The notes under the pieces are model-generated. The model did not search any database and had not been told where the DNA came from. It was given only the letters and a program-made list of their open reading frames with translations. The translations under genes were made by a program, and so were the position numbers. 64,000 bases of DNA from positions 1,272,501 through 1,336,500 of the forward strand of contig NZ_CP123622.1 of NCBI RefSeq assembly GCF_029873255.1, in the 5' to 3' direction. This document shows positions 43,315 through 53,384 of the stretch, one piece after another (position 1 is the first letter of the stretch; the number at the start of each line of letters is the position of its first letter). Source of the stretch: Pigmentibacter sp. JX0631 (GTDB lineage Bacteria > Bdellovibrionota_B > Oligoflexia > Silvanigrellales > Silvanigrellaceae).

Positions 43315-44886
43315 ATGACTCTTACTTATACACCAAAAAGAATAATAATAACAATTATTTCAGCCTGCTTGGTGGCTTTCATAGTATATTACTCAGCAAT
43401 ACGTAAAAATTCACAACCCGCAAAAAACCCTAAAGACATTGTGACTGTAGCATTAGATTCTAAAATCACGTCAGGAGATCCCAGAATTATTGGATCCGAT
43501 GCGAATAGCCAATACATTGAAAATATAAGATTTTTACCTTTAATCAGTTTCGATGAACAAGGACAAATTTTATATATATTAGTTAATGAAATTAAAACAT
43601 TATCTAATAAATCTTGGAATATTTACTTAAAAAAGGGGATTAAGTTTTCCAATGGGAAGGAAATTACAGCTTATGATGTTGAAGCAACATATAATCAAAT
43701 TATTACTCCCCAAGGAAATTTCCCGCCTAGCCCCAGAAAAGCAGCTTTTACCAATGTAACTGCTTTTAAAGCAACTTCCGATTATCAAATTCACATTGAA
43801 TTAGATTCTCCGGATGTCTCCTTCCTGAATAATCTAATCGTAGGAATTCTTCCAAAAGAAGCCGCCTTAAATGCAGCTCCAAATGAAGTAGATAATAAAG
43901 GATATGAAAGTGGGCCTTTTATCTTAAAGTCAACTTCCAGTTCTGAATGGGTCTTAGAAAAAAACGATCACTACAATTTAAGTGATAAACCCAAAATAAA
44001 AGAAGTTGTTTTTAAAATTATTACTGATAGCGGCACTCGATATGCAGCATTAATACGAGGTGATATAGACATTGCGCAAAATGCAATTGATCCCGATAAA
44101 ATTACTTTAATCGAAAATACAAAAAAAGATGTTTTTAATGTACTTAGCGCTCCAAAATTATCCACGACATATTTAGCTTTTAACTTTAAAGATCCTATCT
44201 TTAGTAATTTAAAAGTTAGGCAAGCAATTGCTTACGGTATAGATAGAAAAAGCATTTTACAATTTAGAATGCAAGGCCAAGGAATACTTGCAAATAGCAT
44301 GTTTCCTCCTACAAACTTTTTTTATGATAGCTCAATTCCTGAAATTCCATACAATCCTCAGAGGGCAAAAACTTTATTAAAAGAAACAAGCATTCAAGAT
44401 CCGCTAGCATTTCCTATTAAAGTCTCAAATAGCAATAAATCTATTGTTGAAGTTGCAAAAGCAATCGCAGCGAATTTAAAGGATGTAGGATTTGCACCTA
44501 CCGTTGAAATGTTAGAAAATAGTGTTTTTGCAGAACAAGTAAAAAAAGGAATTGCAAAAGTTTGGATTTCTCCATGGGTTGGATTTAAAGATCCAGATCA
44601 CTTACGTTTTGTTTTTGCTACAAATATGATACCGCCAGCTGGTGGAAATAGAGGTGCATATTCCAATCCACAAGTTGATGAACTTCTGCAAGAAGGAAAA
44701 GAAGAAATTAGCAATCAAAAAAGAAAAGTTATATATGATCAAGCACAAAATTTATTAGCCGGAGAGCTTCCTTATATTTATTTATGGCATAGTCTAAATG
44801 TGGCTGTGGTTTCAAAAAATATTGAAGGATTTAGACTTTATGCAGATGGTAGATACTGGTCTTTAGTGAATGTTACCAAAAAGTAA
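43315..44886 (+). CDS. Peptide/dipeptide-type ABC substrate-binding protein
   Basis: A 523-residue class C (SBP_bac_5) binding protein. Seen: LKKGIKFSNGKEITAYDVEAT (family block), IELDSPDVSFLNNL, YLAFNFKDPIFSNLKVRQA and the following IAYGIDRKSIL, ending with QNLLAGELPYIYLWH. The N-terminus is an uncleaved-looking helix (residues about 10-30) rather than a typical signal, with no lipobox Cys, so it is membrane-tethered or slowly processed. The ATG at 43315 has GGAGAAG upstream. The operon continues with two permeases but no ATPases. Peptide, nickel or another substrate cannot be told apart. Confidence 0.88.
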   Translation: MTLTYTPKRIIITIISACLVAFIVYYSAIRKNSQPAKNPKDIVTVALDSKITSGDPRIIGSDANSQYIENIRFLPLISFDEQGQILYILVNEIKTLSNKSWNIYLKKGIKFSNGKEITAYDVEATYNQIITPQGNFPPSPRKAAFTNVTAFKATSDYQIHIELDSPDVSFLNNLIVGILPKEAALNAAPNEVDNKGYESGPFILKSTSSSEWVLEKNDHYNLSDKPKIKEVVFKIITDSGTRYAALIRGDIDIAQNAIDPDKITLIENTKKDVFNVLSAPKLSTTYLAFNFKDPIFSNLKVRQAIAYGIDRKSILQFRMQGQGILANSMFPPTNFFYDSSIPEIPYNPQRAKTLLKETSIQDPLAFPIKVSNSNKSIVEVAKAIAANLKDVGFAPTVEMLENSVFAEQVKKGIAKVWISPWVGFKDPDHLRFVFATNMIPPAGGNRGAYSNPQVDELLQEGKEEISNQKRKVIYDQAQNLLAGELPYIYLWHSLNVAVVSKNIEGFRLYADGRYWSLVNVTKK

Positions 44887-44895
44887 AGGAACAAA

Positions 44896-45816
44896 ATGGC
44901 TAAAGTATTAGTTCAACGTTTCTTCCAATTACTTGCCGTTCTGTGGGGAGTTTCCACTATTGTTTTTTTTCTACAAAGAATGATTCCAGGAAGCCCCGCA
45001 GATAGCATTTTAGGCGTTGATGCGTCAGAAGTTGATAAATTAGAATGGCTTACCCGTTATGGTTTTAATGAGCCAATTTGGAAACAATATTTTAATTTCT
45101 TAGTGAACTTATGTCAGGGAGATTTAGGCAAAAGTTATGCTAATTATTCTTCAGTAAGTGAAATTATTCTTCCACGGCTTTGGGAAACTATCCAATTAGC
45201 TACTGTAGCTTTTCTTTTTTCTATAATTTTAGCAACTATAATAGGAATTATTAGTGCAGCAAACGCTGGTAAGTTTACAGATAAAGCATCTGCTGTTGTT
45301 TCTCTTCTAGCAATTTCTGCACCTAGTTTTATAATTGGACCTGTTTTAATGTGGATTTTCGCTGTAAAATTCGATATTTTTCCTTTAATGGGAAATGCGG
45401 GAGCAAGTTCTTTTGTTTTGCCTTCTGTTACTTTAGGAGCTTCTCTAGCAGCATTTTCAAGTCGCATGATCCGCAGTGGAATTGTTGATGTATTACAAGA
45501 GGATTATATTAGAACAGCAAAAAGCAAAGGATTATCACAATTTATAGTTCTTACAAAACATGCTTTAAGAAATGCTTTTTTACCTACTCTTACAGTTCTT
45601 GGAATGCAATTAGGAGTGCTACTTAGTGGGACAGTAATAACAGAACAAATTTTTAATTGGCCAGGACTTGGCAGTTTAGTTGTTGAGGCTGTTCAACAAA
45701 GAGAATACAATATTGTTTCAGGCTGTGTAATTATAATGGCAACTATTTATGTCGCATGTAACCTTTTGGTAGATATTTTATATCGGGTTTTTGATCCAAG
45801 GGTAAGATTAACATGA
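44896..45816 (+). CDS. DppB-type ABC permease
   Basis: A 306-residue inner-membrane permease with six hydrophobic helices. The OppB/DppB N-terminal FQLLAVLWGVSTIVFFLQRM and PGSPADSIL, the EAA loop in YIRTAKSKGLSQFIVLTKHA and a C-terminal LVVEAVQQREYNIVSG are all standard. It starts nine bases after the binding-protein gene (AAGGA site) and its TGA overlaps the next gene's ATG. It forms a heterodimer with the 45813 permease. Confidence 0.93.
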   Translation: MAKVLVQRFFQLLAVLWGVSTIVFFLQRMIPGSPADSILGVDASEVDKLEWLTRYGFNEPIWKQYFNFLVNLCQGDLGKSYANYSSVSEIILPRLWETIQLATVAFLFSIILATIIGIISAANAGKFTDKASAVVSLLAISAPSFIIGPVLMWIFAVKFDIFPLMGNAGASSFVLPSVTLGASLAAFSSRMIRSGIVDVLQEDYIRTAKSKGLSQFIVLTKHALRNAFLPTLTVLGMQLGVLLSGTVITEQIFNWPGLGSLVVEAVQQREYNIVSGCVIIMATIYVACNLLVDILYRVFDPRVRLT

Positions 45817-46667
45817 AAAAAATTACACTCCGTTTTATTAAAATAGCCGCTAAAGATAAAACTACAATTTTTTCTGGTTGTGTTTTACTATTTTGGGTTT
45901 TACTTGCATTAATTCCAATTTTAATTCCTGCGTTTGCAAATATCCCTATTAGTTTACAAGATAGATTACAGGATCCATCTAATAAATACTTATTAGGAGT
46001 TGATGGCAACGGACAAAGTGTTGGTCTCTTAATTATGAATGGCGCCTCAACTTCTCTAATAGTGAGTTTATTTACAGTAAGCATGAGCTTGCTTGTTGGA
46101 ATTCCATTAGGTGCAATAGCCGGATTTTTTGGTGGTAAAATAGATATTTTAATTTCCAGATTTATTGACATACTTTTAGCTTTTCCACCTATGGTTCTCC
46201 CCATTGCTATAATGGCTTTTTTTGGAGGAGGTTTAATTAATGTTGTTATTGCGTTAAGTATTACCGGTTGGGTCAGTTACGCGCGTGTAGTTAGAGGTCA
46301 ATTTCTTTCATTTAAAGAGAGAGAATTTGTAGTAGCAGCAAAATCTTTAGGCGCATCTAGTAATAGAATTATGTTTAAACATATATTCCCAAATACCATT
46401 TCACCTTTAGCTGTACAAGCCACTTTTTCTTTAGCAAGTGTCATAATTGCTGAAGCCGGCTTGAGCTTCCTTGGACTTGGTGTAAGCCAATCCCATGTAA
46501 GTTGGGGAGGATTACTAAATTCAGCACGTGATTATTTAACTACTAATCCTTTTCTAGCATTTTTTCCTGCATTTGCATTATTTTCAATTGTTGCTAGTTT
46601 AAATTTTATTGGCGAAGCTTTGCGCTTAACATTTGATCCAAAAAGTATTGGTGCTGGCAGAGCTTAG
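45813..46667 (+). CDS. DppC-type ABC permease
   Basis: A 284-residue inner-membrane permease of the OppC/DppC group: LGVDGNGQSVGLLIMNGAST-type N-terminal loop, DILLAFPPMVLPIAIMAFFG, EAA loop EFVVAAKSLGASSNRIMFKH, and SVIIAEAGLSFLGLGV. Its start overlaps the dppB-like stop (ATGA). It normally works with two ATPases (DppD/F); none is present before the next unit, and a terminator follows. Confidence 0.92.
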   Translation: MKKITLRFIKIAAKDKTTIFSGCVLLFWVLLALIPILIPAFANIPISLQDRLQDPSNKYLLGVDGNGQSVGLLIMNGASTSLIVSLFTVSMSLLVGIPLGAIAGFFGGKIDILISRFIDILLAFPPMVLPIAIMAFFGGGLINVVIALSITGWVSYARVVRGQFLSFKEREFVVAAKSLGASSNRIMFKHIFPNTISPLAVQATFSLASVIIAEAGLSFLGLGVSQSHVSWGGLLNSARDYLTTNPFLAFFPAFALFSIVASLNFIGEALRLTFDPKSIGAGRA

Positions 46668-46677
46668 TTACTTTATT

Positions 46678-46709
46678 TGAAATAATATTGCAGTATTATT
46701 TCATTCTTT
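46678..46709 (+). terminator. Terminator after the peptide-transport operon
   Basis: TGAAATAATA (46678-46687) pairs perfectly with TATTATTTCA (46694-46703) around TTGCAG and runs into TTCTTT. The rest of the 46668-46962 gap is featureless AT-rich sequence up to the choX-like gene. Confidence 0.65.
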
Positions 46710-46962
46710 GGAAGTCTACAAAATAATCCCTAAAAGAAAAATTTCTCCAATTTTTAAATTAAGGAAAAATATACATTAATTAGGATAAATCTTTTTTCAA
46801 TATAAAAAAATACAGCTTATATTAAATATTAGATTACCATTCATTTAAAAATAAAGAAATTAATCCCAAATATGAGATAATAGACAAAAATTTAATTATC
46901 CTGTAATGAATAAAATAACGTTGAAATAAAAAGCTCTTGTTCATTTATTGAGGTATATCTGC

Positions 46963-47907
46963 ATGCGAAATTTAATTAATTGTACACTATTATTTATTGG
47001 AGCAATTTCATTTCAACAAAATATTTTTGCTGAATGTAAAAAAGTAAGATTTTCAAATATTGGATGGACAGATATATCTGCATCAACAGCTGTAGCAACA
47101 GAAATACTTTCAGTTTATGGTTACGAAACTAAATCAACAATTCTTTCTATACCGATGACTTTTGCTGGTATGAAAAACAAAGATATTGATATCTTTTTAG
47201 GAAACTGGATGCCTTCCATGAAAGCCGACATCAAGCCTTATCTTGCCCAAGGATCTGTTGAAACAATAGGTACCGTTTTGAAAGGAGCGAAATATACTCT
47301 TGCAGTACCGGCTTATGTTTATGATGCAGGCGTTAAAAATTTTAATGATCTTGCACAACATAAAGAACAGTTCCAAGGGAAAATATTTGGTATAGAACCA
47401 GGCAATGATGGGAATAGAAATATCCAAGAAATAATTAAAAGTAACGCTTTTAATTTGCAAAGTTGGAAACTCATTGAATCAAGTGAACAAGCAATGCTTA
47501 TGGAAGTAATTCAAGCAGTAAAAAGAAATAAATGGATTGTATTTCTTGGCTGGGAGCCGCATACCATGAATAAAATGATAAAAATGCGTTACCTTGATGG
47601 TGGGGATAAATACTTTGGTCCCCATGAAGGAGAATCTGTTGTTTATATTAATAGCAGAAAAAATTTCTCAAAAGAATGTCCAGATCTTGCAAAATTTTTC
47701 CGCCAATATCAACTAACTATTGATGAAGAACAAGAAATAATGTCCCTAATTTTAGATAAAAAAATGCTCCCAAACAGTGCTGCAAAATACTGGATAAAAA
47801 ATAATTTTGAAAAACTTAAACCATGGATCCACGAAATTAAAACTGTTGATAAAAATATTTTAAGCTTTCCTGAATTCCAAAAAAAGTATGCAGCAATGAA
47901 TCCTTAA
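46963..47907 (+). CDS. choX: Choline/betaine ABC substrate-binding protein, ChoX-like
   Basis: A 314-residue periplasmic (signal peptide ending NIFA) OpuAC-type binding protein. Seen: VRFSNIGWTDISASTAVATE, GMKNKDIDIFLGNWMPSMK, FGIEPGNDGNRNIQEI and WIVFLGWEPHTMN. These blocks, with aromatic residues for a quaternary-ammonium cage, match ChoX-type choline binders more than ProX. The ATG at 46963 has GAGGT eight bases upstream; an in-frame TTG lies five codons earlier. It heads a five-gene unit with choW-, choV-, oxygenase- and dehydrogenase-like genes, which supports choline as ligand. Confidence 0.87.
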   Translation: MRNLINCTLLFIGAISFQQNIFAECKKVRFSNIGWTDISASTAVATEILSVYGYETKSTILSIPMTFAGMKNKDIDIFLGNWMPSMKADIKPYLAQGSVETIGTVLKGAKYTLAVPAYVYDAGVKNFNDLAQHKEQFQGKIFGIEPGNDGNRNIQEIIKSNAFNLQSWKLIESSEQAMLMEVIQAVKRNKWIVFLGWEPHTMNKMIKMRYLDGGDKYFGPHEGESVVYINSRKNFSKECPDLAKFFRQYQLTIDEEQEIMSLILDKKMLPNSAAKYWIKNNFEKLKPWIHEIKTVDKNILSFPEFQKKYAAMNP

Positions 47908-47925
47908 ATAATATTGGAGTATTAA

Positions 47926-48765
47926 ATGGATAAAATACCAATTGGTCTTTTTGTACAAGATATTGTAAATAAAATTGTTAATTTATCTGAATATCACTTT
48001 CGAAATATTTCTGATGTTTTTAACAACTTTCTTGGAAAAATTATAGACTTTCTTGAAATATCTAATCCAGTACTGTTGGTTTCTATTTTATTAATAATCA
48101 CATTTATTATTAAAAGAAATTTGAAGACAATATTTTTAATAATTATTGGCTCACTCTTTATATTTAATTTAGGATATTGGAGAGAATCTTTAGAAACAAT
48201 TACACTTGTTATTTTTTCTACAACAATATCAGCAATGATAGGAATTCCTTTAGGCATACTATGTGCCCATCATCCTTTTATCTACTACATACTCCGTCCA
48301 GTTTTAGATTTAATGCAAACAATTCCAACTTTCGTTTATTTAATTCCTACACTAATGCTTTTTGGACTTGGAATGGCGCCTGGTTTATTTTCAACAATTA
48401 TTTTTGCAATGCCCGCTACAATTCGTTTAACTTATTTAGGAATAAGTAAAGTACCACCATCTTTACTTGAAGTAGCCGATGCATTTGGTGCCAGCAAATG
48501 GAAAAAATTAATTTCAGTTGAATTTCCATCAGCTAAAAGTTCAATTTTAACCGGTATTTCTCAATGCGTCATGCTTTCTTTATCCATGGTAGTCATTGCA
48601 GCACTTGTAGGTGCTGAAGGTCTTGGCAAACCAGTAGTTCAAGCTTTAAACACTGTAAATATCGTGCAAGGATTTGAAGCTGGAATTTCAATAGTTATTA
48701 TTGCAATATTACTAGACAGAATACTATCCGTATCAAAAAACAAAAAAGCTGGTGAAGTAACATGA
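47926..48765 (+). CDS. choW: Choline/betaine ABC permease, ChoW-like
   Basis: A 279-residue inner-membrane permease: six or so helices, SLETITLVIFSTTISAMIG and GIPLGILCAHHPF, MQTIPTFVYLIPTLMLFGLG, and the EAA loop LLEVADAFGASKWKKLISVE. It ends with LVGAEGLGKPVVQALNTVN. Like other ProW/ChoW proteins it forms a homodimer with two ATPase copies. It lies 18 bases after choX, and its TGA overlaps the choV ATG. Confidence 0.9.
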   Translation: MDKIPIGLFVQDIVNKIVNLSEYHFRNISDVFNNFLGKIIDFLEISNPVLLVSILLIITFIIKRNLKTIFLIIIGSLFIFNLGYWRESLETITLVIFSTTISAMIGIPLGILCAHHPFIYYILRPVLDLMQTIPTFVYLIPTLMLFGLGMAPGLFSTIIFAMPATIRLTYLGISKVPPSLLEVADAFGASKWKKLISVEFPSAKSSILTGISQCVMLSLSMVVIAALVGAEGLGKPVVQALNTVNIVQGFEAGISIVIIAILLDRILSVSKNKKAGEVT

Positions 48766-49622
48766 TAAATGAATGTTTTAGTGTAAATCATTTGGACCTT
48801 GTTTTTGGAAAAAATACTTATCGAGCATTTAGCGCTTTAGATGTCGGCAAAAATCGCGATCAAATTCATAAAGAATTTAATCAAATTGTTGCTGTTAGAA
48901 AAGTTGATTTAACTATTTATCATGGAGAAATTTTAGTTATTATGGGTTTCTCTGGATCTGGAAAATCATCTTTACTGCGCTGTTTTAATGGAATGAACGG
49001 GCGAGATCATGGACATGTTAGAGGCTCTATTCAATTTAGACCACCTTCTACAAATCAAGTATTTGATATTTTACATTGCTCAAAAAATGAATTACTAGAA
49101 ATAAGGAAACATAGGATTTCTATGGTTTTCCAACAATTTGGCTTAATGCCTTGGAAAACTGTTGCTGAAAACGTCGCTTATCCTTTGGAAATTCAAAAAA
49201 GAAAAAGCAATGAAATAAAAGAACAAGTCGAAGAAAAATTAAGGCTCGTTGGATTATCAGATTGGAAAAATAAATACCCTCATGAATTATCAGGAGGAAT
49301 GCAACAACGAGTTGGATTAGCAAGAGCTTTTGTGACTAATGCAGATGTTCTTCTAATGGATGAACCTTTTTCTGCGCTCGATCCTCTGCATAGAAAACAT
49401 TTACAAGAAGAAATAATTCAATTGCAGTATAATTTAAAAAAAACAATTATTTTTGTTACTCATGATTTTTCTGAAGCAGTTCGAATTGGATCAAGAATAG
49501 CCATTATGGATTCGGGTCGTATTCTCCAGATAGGAACAGCAAAAGATTTAATTGAAAATCCAAGTTGTGAAATTGTTAAAAAATTTACTACCGAAGTGGG
49601 TCATCACCAAATATTTTCATGA
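48762..49622 (+). CDS. choV: Choline/betaine ABC ATPase, ChoV-like
   Basis: A 286-residue ATPase: Walker A MGFSGSGKSSLLRC, Q-loop MVFQQFGLMPWKTV, signature LSGGMQQRVGLARAF, Walker B VLLMDEPFSALDPL, switch His in IIFVTHDFSEAVR. It is shorter than ProV (about 400) because no CBS pair is present, as in ChoV. The first 40 residues (SALDVGKNRDQIHKEFN) before the Walker A are typical of the QAT subfamily. Overlaps choW by four bases; nine bases precede the next gene. Confidence 0.93.
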   Translation: MINECFSVNHLDLVFGKNTYRAFSALDVGKNRDQIHKEFNQIVAVRKVDLTIYHGEILVIMGFSGSGKSSLLRCFNGMNGRDHGHVRGSIQFRPPSTNQVFDILHCSKNELLEIRKHRISMVFQQFGLMPWKTVAENVAYPLEIQKRKSNEIKEQVEEKLRLVGLSDWKNKYPHELSGGMQQRVGLARAFVTNADVLLMDEPFSALDPLHRKHLQEEIIQLQYNLKKTIIFVTHDFSEAVRIGSRIAIMDSGRILQIGTAKDLIENPSCEIVKKFTTEVGHHQIFS

Positions 49623-49631
49623 GGTTTAAAT

Positions 49632-50705
49632 ATGACTAATGAAATAATACATACATTATCTACTGAATGGTTTACAAAAAATGATATTTACCAATTAGAA
49701 CGACAAGAAATATTTAAAAAACAATGGATTTATGCTGCTGATGAATCTGAATTTAAAAATATTGGTGATTATATTAATCTAGAAATCGCAGGATATCCTT
49801 TTGTCATTCTCAAAAAATCTGAAACCGATTTTTTTGCTTTTCATAATTTTTGTCTACATCGAGCAGCCCCACTGCTGACAGAGAAAAAAGGAAATATCAA
49901 ACAATCATCTTTAACTTGTCGATATCACGGTTGGAGTTATAATTTATCTGGAGAATTAATTGCTACTCCTATGCTTGATATTAATACTGTTAAACAAAAT
50001 TGTTCTGCAAAACTTCATGAAATTACAATTGGAAAATTAGACAAATTAATTTTTGTAAATTTAAATGCAGAAAATCAAACGTCATTTGCGAATTTTATTG
50101 CGCCTGTAAAAAAGGAATTTGAAACTGCAAATTATGACATGAATCAATATAATGTGTTTGGGCAGATGGAAAAAATAGCTAATTGCAATTGGAAAACGTG
50201 GTTAGATGGATACCAAGAATGTTATCACTGCTCTACAATTCATCCTAGTTTCAATCGTGATTTTTATTTAAAAAAATATAAAATAGAAAATAAAGAAAAC
50301 TTTTCAGTCCATTCTTGTGAAAGAAAACATTCTTCTGAAACAGGTGATCAGCAAGGTCTGTGGTTGTGGCATTATCCTAATTTAGGACTTCCTTGTTACG
50401 AAAATGCTTTTTATACTTTGCAAGTCAATCCATTGAGTGTAAATCAAACAAAACTTACCTATAAATTTCGCTTTAAAAATAAAGTTACAGAAGATGAACG
50501 AGTTGAATTTATAAAATTTGTAGAAAAAATAACAATTGAAGATATTTATATTTGTGAATTAGTTCAAAAAAATCTTGAAGTGGGTATTTATCAAAAAGGA
50601 ATTTTGAACCCTGAAAAAGAAAATGGAGTAGCTTACTTTCACTCCTTAGTTAAAACAGCTGTGATGAATGCAAAGGACTTTGCTTATGGCGATAAAACAA
50701 TATGA
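49632..50705 (+). CDS. Rieske non-heme iron oxygenase (choline/betaine-type)
   Basis: A 357-residue oxygenase large subunit. The Rieske cluster motif is CLHRAAPLL then [11 protein letters not shown], the mononuclear-iron site is [16 protein letters not shown] (two His), with the acidic ligand further on. The fold and size suit plant choline monooxygenase, GbcA (glycine betaine demethylation) or CntA (carnitine/choline-TMA lyase-like) groups. Given the choline importer before it and choline dehydrogenase after it, choline or glycine betaine is the likely substrate. No reductase gene is in the unit. It overlaps the next gene by 20 bases. Which reaction is not settled by sequence. Confidence 0.85.
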   Translation: MTNEIIHTLSTEWFTKNDIYQLERQEIFKKQWIYAADESEFKNIGDYINLEIAGYPFVILKKSETDFFAFHNFCLHRAAPLLTEKKGNIKQSSLTCRYHGWSYNLSGELIATPMLDINTVKQNCSAKLHEITIGKLDKLIFVNLNAENQTSFANFIAPVKKEFETANYDMNQYNVFGQMEKIANCNWKTWLDGYQECYHCSTIHPSFNRDFYLKKYKIENKENFSVHSCERKHSSETGDQQGLWLWHYPNLGLPCYENAFYTLQVNPLSVNQTKLTYKFRFKNKVTEDERVEFIKFVEKITIEDIYICELVQKNLEVGIYQKGILNPEKENGVAYFHSLVKTAVMNAKDFAYGDKTI

Positions 50706-52398
50706 TTTTATAATAATTGGCGGCGGATCTGCTGGATGCGTATTGGCTAACAGATTGAGTACAAATCCTGAGCAGAAAGTACTTGTTTTAGAAGCAGGAA
50801 GACCAGATTACATATGGGATATATTTATTCATATGCCAGCTGGACTTATGTACCCATTAGGTAACAAAATGTATGATTGGTGCTATGAAACAGATCCAGA
50901 ACCTTTCATGAATGGCAGAAAAGTTTTTCATGGGCGGGGTAAAGTTTTAGGTGGCTGTAGTTCAATCAATGGAATGATTTATATTCGCGGAAACCCACTA
51001 GATTATCAAAAATGGGCCTCCCAAAAGGGGTTAGAACATTGGGATTTTGCGCATTGCTTGCCTTACTTTAATCGTGCTGAAACACGCATGTTTGGAGCAG
51101 ATCATTTTCATGGATTTACAGGCCCCCTTCTGCTTGAAACAGGGCCTTGCACAAATCCTTTGTTCCAAGCCTTTTTCTCGGCAGCCCAACAAGCTGGATA
51201 TCCACTGACAGAAGATGTAAATGGCTATAGCCAAGAAGGATTTGGAAAATTTGATCGCAATATTTATCGCGGAAGAAGACTTTCGGCAGCAAGAGCGTAT
51301 GTTCATCCAATTAGAAGAAAAAGAAGTAACTTAACAGTTAAAACAAGAGCATTAACCACCAAAATTATTTTTGAAGGCAAAAGAGCTATTGGTGTTGAAT
51401 ACCAACAATATGGAATGACCAAAAGAGTTTATGCTGGAGAAATTATTTGCAGCGGTGGGGCAATAAATAGCCCACAGTTACTCCAACTTTCTGGAGTTGG
51501 TAATGCAAAAGATTTAACCTCACATAACATAAAAGTTGTAGAAGACCTACCAGGAGTAGGCGAAAATCTGCAAGATCATTTAGAAGTTTATATTCAATAT
51601 GCATGCAAACAACCTGTTAGTATGTATCCTGCACTAAAATGGTGGAATAAACCTAAAATTGGTTTCCAATGGTTATTTCAACGCAAAGGGGCTGCGGCAA
51701 CAAACCATTTTGAAGCTGGTGGATTTATAAGAAGTAACAACTCTGTTACATATCCAAATATTCAATTTCATTTTCTCCCGCTTGCAGTTCGTTATGATGG
51801 AACTTCTCCATCAGGTGGGCACGGCTATCAAGTTCATATTGGACCTATGAATTCTGATGCCAGAGGAAGAATTAAGATAAAATCCAGTAACCCTAGGCAA
51901 CATCCGAGTATTGTTTTTAATTATCTTTCTACAGATCAAGACAGAAGAGAATGGGTTGAGGCTATTCGCTGCGCACGAAATATTTTAAATCAGCCCGCAT
52001 TTACAGAATTTAATGGGGGAGAAACATCTCCAGGTATGAATATTCAAAGTGATTCTGAAATTTTGGATTGGGTTGCGAAAGATGCTGAAACAGCACTCCA
52101 TCCTTCTTGCACTTGCAAAATGGGTGAAGACTATATGTCAGTAGTGAACCCAAAAACAATGGAAGTGCATGGAGTTAAAAATCTTCGTGTTGTCGACGCT
52201 TCTGTGATGCCGTTTGTTACTAATGGAAATATTTATGCACCAATTATGATGATTGCTGAAAAATCCGCTGATATTATATTAGGAAACTCTGCTTTATTAC
52301 CTAATTACTTGCCATATCATCAACATAAAGTGCTAGAGCTTCCAAAAACCTCGAATATTACCCCAATTTCAACAAGTCAATCAGTAGAAACTGTATAG
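50686..52398 (+). CDS. betA: GMC-family choline dehydrogenase
   Basis: A 570-residue FAD enzyme that oxidises choline to betaine aldehyde and on to glycine betaine. Seen: N-terminal FAD-binding [20 protein letters not shown] signature 1 in [20 protein letters not shown], signature 2 [15 protein letters not shown], the active-site region [11 protein letters not shown] and the C-terminal [18 protein letters not shown] (His/Asn). Normal length for BetA (about 556). The ATG at 50686 follows AAGGAC at seven bases; 50668 in frame is less likely. It closes the choline unit; no betB or betI is in the window. Confidence 0.92.
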   Translation: MAIKQYDFIIIGGGSAGCVLANRLSTNPEQKVLVLEAGRPDYIWDIFIHMPAGLMYPLGNKMYDWCYETDPEPFMNGRKVFHGRGKVLGGCSSINGMIYIRGNPLDYQKWASQKGLEHWDFAHCLPYFNRAETRMFGADHFHGFTGPLLLETGPCTNPLFQAFFSAAQQAGYPLTEDVNGYSQEGFGKFDRNIYRGRRLSAARAYVHPIRRKRSNLTVKTRALTTKIIFEGKRAIGVEYQQYGMTKRVYAGEIICSGGAINSPQLLQLSGVGNAKDLTSHNIKVVEDLPGVGENLQDHLEVYIQYACKQPVSMYPALKWWNKPKIGFQWLFQRKGAAATNHFEAGGFIRSNNSVTYPNIQFHFLPLAVRYDGTSPSGGHGYQVHIGPMNSDARGRIKIKSSNPRQHPSIVFNYLSTDQDRREWVEAIRCARNILNQPAFTEFNGGETSPGMNIQSDSEILDWVAKDAETALHPSCTCKMGEDYMSVVNPKTMEVHGVKNLRVVDASVMPFVTNGNIYAPIMMIAEKSADIILGNSALLPNYLPYHQHKVLELPKTSNITPISTSQSVETV

Positions 52399-52758
52399 TT
52401 TATTATTTATAGCTAACTAATAGCACCCGTTCATCCATGTTTCGATTGATTTATTTAGAAATATTTTATTACTATATCCATTTTCTTAAAACACAAATAA
52501 TTTTATACAAATAAATTCATATTTTAAAATATTAAATAGTAAATTTATTCAATAAAATAAAAGATAAAACTTAAATACAAAAAGATTTTTAGATAATAAA
52601 AAACAAATATTTCTATATAAATTTTGAATAGATAAAAAATTATTTAATTAAATACTAAAATATATCAATATATTTATTGACTAAATACGATACTAAATAT
52701 AAAAATTATTATTCCCAAATAAGTGGGTCTTCTTAATCAACTTCTAAAGGAAAATAAA
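52399..52758. other. Gene-free AT-rich spacer
   Basis: These 360 bases lie between betA and the 52759 gene. They are almost wholly A/T with no ORF, hairpin or tRNA. A poor promoter-like pair (TTGACT at 52677, TATAAA at 52698, 15-base spacer) lies 55 bases before the next start. Confidence 0.5.
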
Positions 52759-53193
52759 ATGAAAAAAATGCTAATAAAGACAAGTCTTTTAATTTCAATT
52801 ATATTTTTACAATTTAGCGCTTCTGCCTTATTTATAGAAGATTTTAGAGGTTGGTTACAAAGCTCAAGCACTTCTGTTATTTGTGCTGAAAATAAAAAAA
52901 GCTATCACTGGTTGGAAAATGAATCCGTTACGGGTTATTGGGGAGTACATACTGACTATCATGCGGGATATGCTTTTCATTATTTTTTCCTTAGCGAAGG
53001 TGCAGGAAAATATAATGAGTTACAAAGTAAATGTATTAGTAAATTTGGTGAAAAATTTAAATATCCTCAACCAGCTGATTACTCTTTTTCAGACTGGTAT
53101 CCTTTTGCTAAAAATCAAAATGACATGTTTCCAAGCGTGTATGTTTCTAAAGCTTATATAAATTTTACAAAAGCATATATTCCAAAACAATAA
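52759..53193 (+). CDS. Exported protein of unknown function, paralogue of the 32005 protein
   Basis: A 144-residue protein with a signal peptide (ends SASA). The mature part shares the Cys...W-L-x-N, G-x-W, FF-L, EL...CI, QPA, W...F...N pattern with the 32005 protein (see that entry), so a conserved domain of about 110 residues is likely. The start at 52759 has AAAGGA upstream; a GTG at 52723 in frame adds 12 residues with no need. It ends in a strong terminator. Function unknown. Confidence 0.72.
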   Translation: MKKMLIKTSLLISIIFLQFSASALFIEDFRGWLQSSSTSVICAENKKSYHWLENESVTGYWGVHTDYHAGYAFHYFFLSEGAGKYNELQSKCISKFGEKFKYPQPADYSFSDWYPFAKNQNDMFPSVYVSKAYINFTKAYIPKQ

Positions 53194-53246
53194 AACTTTA
53201 TTAATTGTTGCTTACTAAAAATAAATTAGATCAGTTTAATAATATG

Positions 53247-53292
53247 AAAATAAATTCTTTCTGAATAAATTTAGAAAGAATTTATTTTTTTT
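53247..53292 (+). terminator. Terminator between the 52759 gene and the chemosensory operon
   Basis: A 16-base perfect stem, AAAATAAATTCTTTCT (53247-53262) against AGAAAGAATTTATTTT (53273-53288), with a ten-base loop and trailing T residues. It isolates the chemosensory operon from upstream reading. Confidence 0.88.
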
Positions 53293-53384
53293 ATCTAGGA
53301 ATTTTCTTCCTAGACTGACGATTCACCATATATTAAAAAAAATCTAATTAAGTATTATAAAAAAAAGTCATAAAAAAGGGAATT

